Positions 6,785-14,159 of a stretch of DNA of 33,149 bases are shown here, piece by piece. The position numbers were made by a program, and so were the translations under genes. Positions within the stretch are counted from its first letter, which is position 1. The number at the start of each line of letters is the position of its first letter. Location: NCBI GenBank assembly GCA_964643885.1, contig CAZXUI010000050.1, positions 1 through 33,149 of the forward strand, given 5' to 3'. This DNA comes from CAADGL01 sp964643885. Lineage in GTDB: Bacteria; Planctomycetota; Phycisphaerae; UBA1845; Fen-1342. The notes under the pieces are model-generated. The model was not told the DNA's origin, did no database searches, and was given only the letters and a program-made list of their open reading frames with translations.

Positions 6785-9364
6785 TCAGCGCACCCGGCGA
6801 CGGATTCCACCGCGGACGCCCGCCAGGCCCGCGAACATCAGCGGCATGAAGCCCGCCACGCCCGCACCGCACAGCGACGGCACCACCGCCGTCTCGACAT
6901 CGTCGGCGAAGTCGTCTTCGTCATACTCGCCGTCGTCCTCGCCGTCGAAGCCCTCGTCGCCGAACTCGTCATCGCCGAACTCGTCGCCGAAGTCCTCGTC
7001 CTGGCCCTCGTCGCCGCCGAAGTCCTCATCGGCGCCGCCGTCGTTGTTGTCATCACCGGCGTTGTCGTCGCCTTCGCCCTCGTCGCCGTCGCCGTTGTCG
7101 CCGGCGTCCTGGCCGTTGTCGCAGTCGTCGATCACGCCGTCGCCGTCCGCGTCGCTCTCGCACTCGTCCGGCACGCCGTTGCCGTTGCAGTCCTCGCTGT
7201 CGCCGGCCGCGATATCGTCGGCGTCGTCGGTTCCGTTGCCGTTGCAGTCGGTGATCGGCGCGGCCAGCACGGTCGCCGCGATCGAGAACCCGAGCGCCGG
7301 CCGGTCGGGGTCGTTGCTGGCGACCACGAAGTCGGCCACGCGGCTGCCCGCATCCTGCGCGGACGTATTCAGCGTGATGGTCAGCGTGGCGAACTGGTTG
7401 CTCGCCGCCGGCACGTTCGTGCGGTCGAGCTCGGCCGTGAAGTTGGCCTCGTCCGGCCCGCCGACGGTGACGCTGCTCAGCAGGAGCGTGGCATCGCCCG
7501 TGTTGCGGATGCGCAGGGCCACCGAGCCGCTCTGGCCGGCCTGCACCGGGGCGATCAGCTCGTCGCCGTACTGCCCGCCGTCCTCGATCTCGAAGTTATC
7601 CGCCTCGACCACGATCGCCGGCTGCGGAGCCGGGAGGGCCAGGCCGCTGACGATGAAGCTGAAGTTGCTCTGGTCCGGGTCGTTGTTCGGCAGGCTGAGC
7701 ACCGCCTGGCGCACGCCCTCGGCCGTGGGCGAGAAGGCCACCGCCATCACCGCGGACTCGCCGGCCGGAACCTCGCTGCCGAGCAGCGTGAAGGAGTAGT
7801 CGCCCGCACCGGGGCCCGCGAGCGTCGGCGTACCCAGCGTCAGCAAGCCCGGACCGTCGTTGTGGATCGTGATCGTCGTGTTCGTGGACTGACCGATCGT
7901 CACGGCGCCGAACTGGACGACCGTTCCGTCGAACACCTCGGACGCCCCGTTGAAGACCCGCATCGACGGATCTTCGACCGGCGGCTGGATGGCCGAGTTG
8001 CTGATCGTCAGGTTGTACTGCTGCACGTCGTTGACGCCGTCGGTGCTGTAGACCTCGGCCAGCACGTAGCCCGCGAGGTTGTAGGGGACCGGGGGGTGAT
8101 ACTCGGCCTCGCCGGCGTCGTTGAAGTCGATCTGCGCCATGAGCTGAAGCTCGTTGGTCTGGGCCGAGATGCGGCGCCACAGCCGCAGGGCCAGATTGCG
8201 GGCGGCCTTGGCGTTCACTTCGGCCGCCTGGCCGTTCTGCGGGCCGCTCTGGTAGGTCGTGCCGACGGGCTCGACGCGAACCGCGATCGGAACGCCGGCG
8301 AAGGCCGTGAAGCCGTACCAGTCGGAGCTGGTGTCGCGCTCAAGCGCCAGGCCGGTCTGCGACATCACCTGCGTGCCGCTGCTGGCGGGGTCGCGCAGCG
8401 GACCGCCGACGAATGTCTCCGAGCCGACGGCGTCGTTGAGCTCGAAGGGGTCGCCGTAGTTGTGCTGGGCGGCGCGGACGTCGTCTTCCTGCGGCCCGTC
8501 GAAGGCCAGGTTGAGCGCCGGCTCCATCAGCTTCTGGCCGGCCTGCGGGATGACGTGCGCCAGCCCGAGCCCGTGGCCGTGCTCGTGTGCCAGCACGTTT
8601 CGCAGCGAGCGGAAGTTGTTCTGGGGGTTGACGAAGGTGGCGATCTTGCTGCTGTCCATCACCATGTCGCCGCCGGCGTTCGGGTAGAAGTTGTAGGCCA
8701 GGATCGAGCCGCCCACCGGGTGCATCGCAATGCGCACGTCGCCGCGCGCGCCGAGCTGGCCGGGGGCGAGCGGGAAGCCCGCGCCGTCGTCGGAGACCTC
8801 GATGTAGGTGATGTTCGTCACCTCGCTCCAACGCTCGAACGCCTCGGCGAAGGCGGCCTTCCACGCGGCCCGCCCGCCGGGAAAGTTGGCGTCGAACACG
8901 GCGTAGAGCTCGCTCGGGCTGGCCGGCTCGCCGTTGAAGCCGCTGATCTGCGTGCCGTCCGGCACGAAGCTGTACGTCAGCGTGATCGGCTCACCCTGCT
9001 CGACGGCGCCGTTGGTCGCGGTGCTCGTCCAGCGCGAGCCCTGAAGGTTGAAGCGGGCGCCGTCGTCGACGAGCCCCTCCAGAACGACCCTCATTTCTTC
9101 GGCCGTCGCCTCCGGGGCGAACATGATGCTCAGCTCGGGCGTCGCGATGCACATGCCGCCCGACCCGACGCAATCGTGCTGGTGCGCCAGTGCCTCTGCC
9201 ACGAGTTGGTCCACCACGCCGCTCTGGCCTTCCACTCGCGAGCTCTGCGGCCCGGCCATCGCGGCCGCGGTCGAGGCCGCGAGCGTCGCGACAGTCATGA
9301 CGCTCCGGCCGAGCCGGCCGGCCTTGTCACTGTTCCGGGTCTTGTGTTCGTTCGTGCGTTTCAT
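6785..9364 (-). CDS. Secreted metzincin-type metalloprotease with Ca-binding repeats and Cys-Gly C-terminal tail
   Basis: This 859-residue protein starts at ATG 9364 behind GAGGTGGACC, with a signal peptide ending near residue 37 (AAAMA). The protease domain carries HEHGHGLGLAH (H260, E261, H264, H270), the zinc motif HExxHxxGxxH of metzincins/matrixins. QKLMEP a little later may be the Met-turn. Two immunoglobulin-like 'choice-of-anchor D' domains follow (about 470-575 and 588-698). Next come EF-hand/dockerin-like DCNGNG repeats (about 705-750) and a very acidic, Asp/Glu/Gly-rich linker (about 750-825). The end is CGAGVAGFMPLMFAGLAGVR plus RRR, a Cys-Gly, hydrophobic and basic tail like a surface-sorting signal. 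Proteolysis outside the cell is inferred; the substrate is unknown. Confidence 0.92.
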   Translation of the reverse strand: MKRTNEHKTRNSDKAGRLGRSVMTVATLAASTAAAMAGPQSSRVEGQSGVVDQLVAEALAHQHDCVGSGGMCIATPELSIMFAPEATAEEMRVVLEGLVDDGARFNLQGSRWTSTATNGAVEQGEPITLTYSFVPDGTQISGFNGEPASPSELYAVFDANFPGGRAAWKAAFAEAFERWSEVTNITYIEVSDDGAGFPLAPGQLGARGDVRIAMHPVGGSILAYNFYPNAGGDMVMDSSKIATFVNPQNNFRSLRNVLAHEHGHGLGLAHVIPQAGQKLMEPALNLAFDGPQEDDVRAAQHNYGDPFELNDAVGSETFVGGPLRDPASSGTQVMSQTGLALERDTSSDWYGFTAFAGVPIAVRVEPVGTTYQSGPQNGQAAEVNAKAARNLALRLWRRISAQTNELQLMAQIDFNDAGEAEYHPPVPYNLAGYVLAEVYSTDGVNDVQQYNLTISNSAIQPPVEDPSMRVFNGASEVFDGTVVQFGAVTIGQSTNTTITIHNDGPGLLTLGTPTLAGPGAGDYSFTLLGSEVPAGESAVMAVAFSPTAEGVRQAVLSLPNNDPDQSNFSFIVSGLALPAPQPAIVVEADNFEIEDGGQYGDELIAPVQAGQSGSVALRIRNTGDATLLLSSVTVGGPDEANFTAELDRTNVPAASNQFATLTITLNTSAQDAGSRVADFVVASNDPDRPALGFSIAATVLAAPITDCNGNGTDDADDIAAGDSEDCNGNGVPDECESDADGDGVIDDCDNGQDAGDNGDGDEGEGDDNAGDDNNDGGADEDFGGDEGQDEDFGDEFGDDEFGDEGFDGEDDGEYDEDDFADDVETAVVPSLCGAGVAGFMPLMFAGLAGVRGGIRRRVR

Positions 9365-9666
9365 GGTCCACCTCAGCGTTTTGGAGCCCGCTTCGTGTTT
9401 CGGTGCGGCCCGAACGTCGAACCGCATCAGACTCGGTGTTAATAGGTGGGGTGGGCGGGGGTCTGGACGCGGGCGAGCGACAGATTCGCGCGTCGAGGCG
9501 CGTAAACCCTTTGCGGGTCAATGGTTACTGACTGAGGAATCTGACCGTGATTTCGCGGATCGAGCGGGGGATCCGGGCAGAAAGCGGCCGGCGGTGACCG
9601 GAGGGTGACCGGCCTGCAAGTCGATAAATATAGTCCAGATAAGCGGTTACGTTCGCCGGGCCGCGG
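9365..9666. other. Intergenic region upstream of the metalloprotease
   Basis: About 300 bases with no gene. The promoter of the minus-strand protease should be here but no strong pair of hexamers stands out. A small AT-rich island (GATAAATATAGT, 9623-9634) lies near the 3' end of the following lipoprotein gene. Confidence 0.4.
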
Positions 9667-9867
9667 CTAGCGAGTGTACCACGGCGTCAGGCGGTACTGG
9701 CGGTCGGCCAGCCAGAAGGTGTCCCAGTCGTCGGCGAGCTGCCGCATGTCGGTGTCGAGAGCCTGGGAGTAGGTGTTCATGCGGTCGTCCCAAGTCTGTG
9801 TCATGCCGTGGCAGCCGGTCAGGGCTGTGACGCCGACGAGCAAACCGAGAATCGCCAGGACTCGCAT
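9667..9867 (-). CDS. Small lipoprotein, 66 residues
   Basis: The product begins MRVLAILGLLVGVTALTGC. It has a short basic start, a hydrophobic stretch and the lipobox LTGC with C19 as the expected lipidated residue. The mature part is only about 48 residues, rich in Asp, Trp, Tyr and Gln. ATG 9867 is preceded by AAGAGGTGCTGC, a good ribosome binding site. It sits 66 bp downstream of tsaE and seems to have its own promoter. I do not recognise the mature sequence; a small envelope lipoprotein is all that can be said. Confidence 0.8.
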   Translation of the reverse strand: MRVLAILGLLVGVTALTGCHGMTQTWDDRMNTYSQALDTDMRQLADDWDTFWLADRQYRLTPWYTR

Positions 9868-9908
9868 GCAGCACCTCTTCGCGCGTAAAGGTTCCGTTCC
9901 CTGTCGGA

Positions 9909-9937
9909 AGTGTTGCCCGCCCGCGGTGCCTTGTCAA
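9909..9937 (-). promoter_or_regulatory. Predicted promoter of the small lipoprotein gene
   Basis: On the minus strand a perfect TTGACA (plus-strand 9932-9937) is followed after 17 bp by AACACT (9909-9914), about 40 bp upstream of ATG 9867. The -35 overlaps the tsaE stop codon. The -10 is weak (3 of 6). Confidence 0.45.
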
Positions 9938-10434
9938 GATCGATCTGCGTCCGGGGCGGTCGCGGCGGGAAGGCTCGCCGCCAGGCGGGCGAGCAGCTCG
10001 TCCGGCACGTCGATCCGAATCGTCCGCTCCGTCGGGCCGGTGGCGTAGTCCAGATCGATGCGAAGCAGGGGGGCGGGCAGGCCATCGGCCACGCGGTCGG
10101 CCCACTCGACCGCCACCGTACCGCCGGCTTCGAGCATTTCGTCCAGGCCGATACCCGCCAGCTCGCCGGCCGAGCCCAGCCGGTAGGCGTCGACGTGATA
10201 GAGCCGCAGCCGGCCGACGTATTCGCGTACCAGCACGAACGTCGGACTGACGACAGGCTCGTCGCCGGGCACATCGAGGCCGGCGGCGAGGCCCTTGACG
10301 AACTGCGTCTTGCCGCTGCCGAGGGGGCCCTCGAGTGCGATCAGCTCGCCGCCCGACAGGCCGCGGCCGATCGCTTGGCCGACCTGCCAAGTTTGTCGCG
10401 GCGAATGGCTGCGTAGCTCGAGCGGCCCGCTCAT
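9934..10434 (-). CDS. tsaE: tRNA threonylcarbamoyladenosine biosynthesis ATPase TsaE
   Basis: The 166-residue product has the P-loop GPLGSGKT (36-43), the TsaE signature HVDAYRLG and a later VEWADR, all diagnostic of this family. TsaE is the ATPase that works with TsaB and TsaD to put threonylcarbamoyl on A37 of ANN-decoding tRNAs in the cytoplasm. Its length is normal. Its ATG overlaps the thiL stop by four bases (ATGA, 10431-10434), so the two are translationally coupled in one operon. A promoter for the next lipoprotein gene starts within its last codons. Confidence 0.95.
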   Translation of the reverse strand: MSGPLELRSHSPRQTWQVGQAIGRGLSGGELIALEGPLGSGKTQFVKGLAAGLDVPGDEPVVSPTFVLVREYVGRLRLYHVDAYRLGSAGELAGIGLDEMLEAGGTVAVEWADRVADGLPAPLLRIDLDYATGPTERTIRIDVPDELLARLAASLPAATAPDADRS

Positions 10435-11375
10435 CGCAGATGTTCCCAGCCGAGCCGCGGCACCTGTTCCAGCTCGCCGTCGCGCGAGCGGAGCCGCAAT
10501 CCGGCCTGGTCGACGAACCAGCCGAGCGGAAGGAGGCCGAACTGGTCGATGGCCCTACGCTCGTCGGCCGGGTCCAGCGCGACGAGCAGCTCGAAGTCCT
10601 CGCCGTCGCCGAGGGCGTGGTCGCGCGAGCGGCGGCCGGTCCGCTTCGAGAGCGTTCGCGCGTCGTCGTGGACCGCCTGCTCCAGTTCCTCTTCCGCGAT
10701 TACGGCGCCGCAGCCGGAGGCGTCGAGCAGGTGCCAGAGGTCGACGGCCAGGCCGTCACTGATGTCAATCATCGCGTGGACGCGCAGGCCCGCATTCAGC
10801 TCTCGCGCCAGACGGACGCGCGGCTCGAAGGTCATGTGTCGTCCGAGGATCGAGCCGCCGAGCCGGCCGGTGACCGCCAGCCGGTCGCCCGGGCGGGCGC
10901 CGCGCCGCAGAACCGGGGCGTGTTCGCCGTCCGGCCGGGCCGCGACGGTGATCGTGATGGCCAGGCGGCCGGGCCAACTGTTCACATCGCCGCCGACGAT
11001 GGGGGCCCCGAACGCGCGTCCACACTCGTCGGCCGCTTTCCAGAGAGCGAGCGCGTCGGGCTGCGCGGTCGACTCGGGCAGCAGCAGCGAGCAGAGCGCG
11101 GCGACCGGGACGGCGGCCATGGCGGCGCAGTCGCTCAGGTTGACGGCCATCGCCTTGCGTCCGATCGCGGCCATGTCGTGGCGGGCGGCGTCGAAATCGA
11201 CGCCGTCGGTGACGGTGTCGACGGTCCAGAGCAGCGGGCCATCGGCGGGAACGGCGGCCATGTCGTCGCCGAAGGGAACGGGCAGCGGTGCGGCGGGCAG
11301 GTTCTGCGCGTGACGGGCTATGGCCCGGATCAGGGCCCGCTCGCCGCGGTCCGCGTTTTGCGGGTCGTATGCCAC
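10431..11375 (-). CDS. thiL: Thiamine-monophosphate kinase
   Basis: This 314-residue protein matches ThiL, which phosphorylates thiamine monophosphate to thiamine pyrophosphate with ATP. Family motifs are seen in order: FGDDMA near residue 36, VDTVTDGVDF, GRKAMAVNLSDCAAM, GGDVN, MIDISDGLAVDL and LGDGEDFELLV. These carry the Mg- and ATP-binding aspartates of the PurM/ThiL fold. Translation probably starts at GTG 11375, close to where family members start. No clear Shine-Dalgarno is visible, so the start is moderately certain. It is the first gene of the thiL-tsaE pair and diverges from the DUF1570 gene. Confidence 0.94.
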   Translation of the reverse strand: MAYDPQNADRGERALIRAIARHAQNLPAAPLPVPFGDDMAAVPADGPLLWTVDTVTDGVDFDAARHDMAAIGRKAMAVNLSDCAAMAAVPVAALCSLLLPESTAQPDALALWKAADECGRAFGAPIVGGDVNSWPGRLAITITVAARPDGEHAPVLRRGARPGDRLAVTGRLGGSILGRHMTFEPRVRLARELNAGLRVHAMIDISDGLAVDLWHLLDASGCGAVIAEEELEQAVHDDARTLSKRTGRRSRDHALGDGEDFELLVALDPADERRAIDQFGLLPLGWFVDQAGLRLRSRDGELEQVPRLGWEHLR

Positions 11376-11480
11376 GCCAGATTATTCGCCGGCCGGGGAC
11401 ATGTTGCCAGGGGGTGGCGCGCGGGGCCGCTGTGGGAGGGGCGTCTCGCGGCCGGCGGCGGAGCGGGTCGTGGGATTGGG

Positions 11481-11508
11481 TTGGCCGGCCGGGGGCGGCG
11501 AGTATAAT
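11481..11508 (+). promoter_or_regulatory. Predicted sigma-70-type promoter
   Basis: A perfect TATAAT (11503-11508) follows TTGGCC (11481-11486) with a 16-bp spacer. It would give a leader of about 42 nt ending in the GGGAGAGG ribosome binding site before ATG 11557. Confidence 0.65.
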
Positions 11509-11556
11509 GACACGAGAGTGCGTCCACGTTTCTTACACAGCGGGAGAGGCGATCTT

Positions 11557-12912
11557 ATGCGCAGGCCAACTGTGAGAGCAGGCGGGTTGATTGCGATTCT
11601 GGCGGCGGTGGCGGGGGTTTTCGTCTGGGCCGCGCCGGTGCTGGGGCAGGAGTCGATCGGCCGCCACCGCGTAGTGCAGATGGACGGGCGGACGTTCGAA
11701 GGTGACGTGACTGAAACGGCCGACGCGTATCTAGTGGAGGTCGGGCGGGGGATCAAGGTCACGGTGCCCAAGCACCTGGTGAAGGAACTGACGCCGGTTG
11801 CGGCGGCGGAGGCGGCGGCCGGCGAGGCGGAGGAGATGGCGAGCACGGACCTGGTCAGCGGGGATGAGATTCAGCGCATCCTGGGTCCGAGCGAGAACTT
11901 CGCGGTGGTCGAGGAGTTCGCGGAGTCCGCCGGGAACGCGATGGAGGAGGCGCCGGTCAACGAAGAGAGTCTGGCGCAGATGCTTCGTATCGCGGGTGAG
12001 AAGGCGGACTCGTACGAGACGCCGCACTTTCTGCTGGTGTACACGACGGACCGGGGGCTGGCGGCGCAGCTCGGCGCGCGGCTGGAGTCCGTCTATCGCT
12101 GGAACGTGCGGCTGATGGAGATGATGGGGGTTCCGACGGTCCGGCCGGACTACAAGCTCGAGACGTACTTCTTCGCGACGCACGACGAGTTCAAGCGCTA
12201 CGCGGCGTACGACCTGGGGATGTCGGACACGGGCGGGATTCTGGGCTTCTACTACTCGCCGACGAACCGGTCTGCGTTCTTCGACATGATGACCTTCGAG
12301 CCGTTTGCGCGGGCGCTCGAGGCGGTGAAGCGCAAGGAGGTTCCGCACCAGGAACGGCAGCGCGTGACGAACCTGATCCGCCGCAAGGTCGAGTACATGA
12401 ACCTGGAGGTGATTCAGCACGAGGCGGCACACCACATCCACTTCAACATCGGCATGTTCAATCCGCGGTCGGACCGGTACAACAAGTTCGTGTCGGAGGG
12501 GATGGCCGTTCAGTTCGAGGTGCCGCCGACTCGTTTCGGTGCGAGCCTGGGCGCGCTGAACCACGAGCGCCTGCGGCAGTATCGGCAGATCTGGGCGAAC
12601 GTGATCGAGCAGACGCCGATGGACTTCATGCGGGCGTTTCTCTGGCACGGAACGGTCGACTACAGCGGAGCGCACTACTCGCTCGGCTGGGCGATGATCT
12701 ACTACCTGCGCAAGGAGCACTTCGAGGGCTTCGCGAAGTTCATGAAGGCGATCTCGGAGTGGGACGACGACGTGGAGATCACCATCACCGAGAAGCAGAA
12801 GCTCTTCGAAGAGAACTTCGGCGAGCTGAACGAAGAGTGGGTCAAGAACTTCGCCAAGTTCATGTCGGAGCTTCAGCTTCGTACGGATCAGCTCCCGCCG
12901 GACTTTCCGTAG
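11557..12912 (+). CDS. Secreted DUF1570-type putative zinc protease
   Basis: The 451-residue protein starts at ATG 11557 with GGGAGAGG upstream and has a signal peptide of about 30 residues (ending PVLG). Residues 33-75 (MDGRTFEGDVTETADAYLVE) resemble the small beta domain that often precedes such proteins. The core contains VIQHEAAHHIHFNIGM with HEAAH (H288, E289, H292), a gluzincin-like zinc motif characteristic of the planctomycete DUF1570 family. I infer an exported metallopeptidase; its activity has not been seen from sequence alone. An in-frame extension upstream to 11320 is not supported. It has its own promoter and a downstream hairpin terminator. Confidence 0.9.
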   Translation: MRRPTVRAGGLIAILAAVAGVFVWAAPVLGQESIGRHRVVQMDGRTFEGDVTETADAYLVEVGRGIKVTVPKHLVKELTPVAAAEAAAGEAEEMASTDLVSGDEIQRILGPSENFAVVEEFAESAGNAMEEAPVNEESLAQMLRIAGEKADSYETPHFLLVYTTDRGLAAQLGARLESVYRWNVRLMEMMGVPTVRPDYKLETYFFATHDEFKRYAAYDLGMSDTGGILGFYYSPTNRSAFFDMMTFEPFARALEAVKRKEVPHQERQRVTNLIRRKVEYMNLEVIQHEAAHHIHFNIGMFNPRSDRYNKFVSEGMAVQFEVPPTRFGASLGALNHERLRQYRQIWANVIEQTPMDFMRAFLWHGTVDYSGAHYSLGWAMIYYLRKEHFEGFAKFMKAISEWDDDVEITITEKQKLFEENFGELNEEWVKNFAKFMSELQLRTDQLPPDFP

Positions 12913-12966
12913 CCGCCGGGGCGTGGTCGGGCGGCTCGCACGAGCCGCGGCAGAAGCATAACCGGC

Positions 12967-13008
12967 GCCGCGTGCGCTCGATGCCTCGGGCGCACGCGGC
13001 CTCGTTTC
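12967..13008 (+). terminator. Hairpin terminator after the DUF1570 gene
   Basis: GCCGCGTGCGC (12967-12977) pairs perfectly with GCGCACGCGGC (12990-13000), leaving a 12-nt loop, and is followed by CTCGTTTCGGTT. The 11-bp GC stem with a modest T-run sits 55 bp after the stop codon. Confidence 0.6.
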
Positions 13009-13027
13009 GGTTCCTGAACGGACTGGA

Positions 13028-13765
13028 GTGCGAATCGCCAAGTCAGCGCGACAACGATCCGCCCGCGCCGTTCCGCCGGCCTCCTCCTACTGGCATGCCA
13101 CGCGCGAGCCGCTCTACTGCCTCGTTTTTCTCCTGCCGCTGGTCGCGACCTACGAGTTCGGCGCGCTGATCCTGCGGCTGACGAGCTGGCCGGAGCGGCA
13201 GCTCGTAGCCGAGCGGCTGCTGCGCGACCTGCTGGGCTGGCTCGGGGCGAGCGGCGTGTGGCTGCCGGGAATCGCCGTCGTCCTGACGCTGGCGATCTGG
13301 CACGTGCTCAGCCGCCGTTCGTGGGTCGTGCGGGCGTGGGTGCCGGCCCTGATGCTGGCCGAGAGCGTCCTGCTGGCGGCGCCGCTGCTCGTCCTCGGCC
13401 GGCTGTCGCTTCAGGCGGCCGCTTCGGCGCCGGCGTCGGTGGCCGAGCAGCTCGTGCTGGCGCTGGGCGCGGGCATCTTCGAGGAGCTCGTCTTCCGGCT
13501 GGGGCTGGTCAGCCTCGTGCTGGTGCTGATGGTCGAGGTGCTGCGGGCGCCGCGGCCCGTGGGCGAGGCGGTCGCGATCGTCGTGGGGGCGCTGCTGTTC
13601 GCGCTGGCGCACTATCCGCCGGTCGGCGGCGATGAATTCGCATGGGACAGCTTTCTGATCCGCACGGCAGGCGGGGCGTACCTGTCACTCGTGTTCCTCT
13701 GGCGCGGCGTGGGCGTCTCGACCGGCGCACACGCGGCCTACAACGTGGCCGTCGCCGTGCTATGA
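13028..13765 (+). CDS. CPBP-family intramembrane glutamic protease
   Basis: A 245-residue polytopic membrane protein with about seven hydrophobic segments. It has the three CPBP (CAAX protease and bacteriocin-processing) motifs: EELVFR (E152, E153, R157), FALAH (F191, H195) and HAAYN (H235, N239). These proteases cut substrates within the membrane using a catalytic Glu. Family roles include bacteriocin self-immunity and, in MYXO-CTERM-type systems, C-terminal sorting. The start is taken as GTG 13028; its ribosome site is poor, so the first residues are uncertain. Its convergent neighbours are a small lipoprotein and a surface protein with a Cys-Gly C-terminal tail, which suggests the sorting role discussed in the findings. 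Confidence 0.9.
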   Translation: MRIAKSARQRSARAVPPASSYWHATREPLYCLVFLLPLVATYEFGALILRLTSWPERQLVAERLLRDLLGWLGASGVWLPGIAVVLTLAIWHVLSRRSWVVRAWVPALMLAESVLLAAPLLVLGRLSLQAAASAPASVAEQLVLALGAGIFEELVFRLGLVSLVLVLMVEVLRAPRPVGEAVAIVVGALLFALAHYPPVGGDEFAWDSFLIRTAGGAYLSLVFLWRGVGVSTGAHAAYNVAVAVL

Positions 13766-13801
13766 GCGGCCGGCGGGCGGCGATGGAAAATCAAAACGGA
13801 C

Positions 13802-13834
13802 CGGGGAGCCTGGGCGCGAGGCCCATGCTCCCCG
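13802..13834 (-). terminator. Strong hairpin between converging genes
   Basis: CGGGGAGC (13802-13809) pairs with GCTCCCCG (13827-13834) and TGGGC with GCCCA inside it, with single unpaired bases between the two stems. On the minus strand it is followed by GGTCCGTTTTGATTTTCC, a T-rich tail, so it best fits termination of the minus-strand lipoprotein gene. It may also stop the plus-strand protease transcript. Confidence 0.65.
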
Positions 13835-13860
13835 ATCGCGGTCATGGGTCAGAAATTCGT

Positions 13861-14085
13861 CTACGGCTGTACGTCCTCAGGCAGCGTCGCGCAGTCGACC
13901 AGCACGCCGTTCTCGAAGCAGGTGCGCTCCGTCGTCGTGCCGATCGTCGCATCGCGCATCAGCCAGCCAGCCCCGAAGAACGCCGCGTGCGAGGTCATCA
14001 GCCACTCGACACAGCCGGTGTTGCTCAGCGCCAGCACGCCGGCCAGCACGATTCCGGCCGCACGCCAGATCCCACTGCGCCTCAT
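13861..14085 (-). CDS. Small lipoprotein, 74 residues
   Basis: The product has a basic N-terminus, a hydrophobic segment (AAGIVLAGVLALS) and the lipobox-like SNTGC with C25 as the expected lipid-anchored residue. The mature peptide includes a segment rich in Gly, Phe, Trp and Met, and two further cysteines (TCFENGVLVDC) that could form a disulfide in the periplasm. ATG 14085 is preceded by AAGGAG at ideal spacing. It lies 74 bp downstream of the lectin-like surface protein on the same strand and may be co-transcribed with it. I do not recognise the family. Confidence 0.8.
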   Translation of the reverse strand: MRRSGIWRAAGIVLAGVLALSNTGCVEWLMTSHAAFFGAGWLMRDATIGTTTERTCFENGVLVDCATLPEDVQP

Positions 14086-14159
14086 CGTCGTCTCCTTCAG
14101 ACCGCCCGCCGGGGGCGGATGAGAATCTCGTCTGCTCGACTTCCAACGCTCTCGAACCG

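Noticed and set aside
6578..9442. 954-residue plus-strand open frame
   Set aside because: It is antisense to the metalloprotease, whose domains, signal peptide and ribosome site are clear. The plus-strand translation is Val/Ala/Arg-rich noise.
11320..11556. N-terminal extension of the DUF1570 protein
   Set aside because: It would bury the signal peptide and overlaps the promoter TATAAT at 11503.
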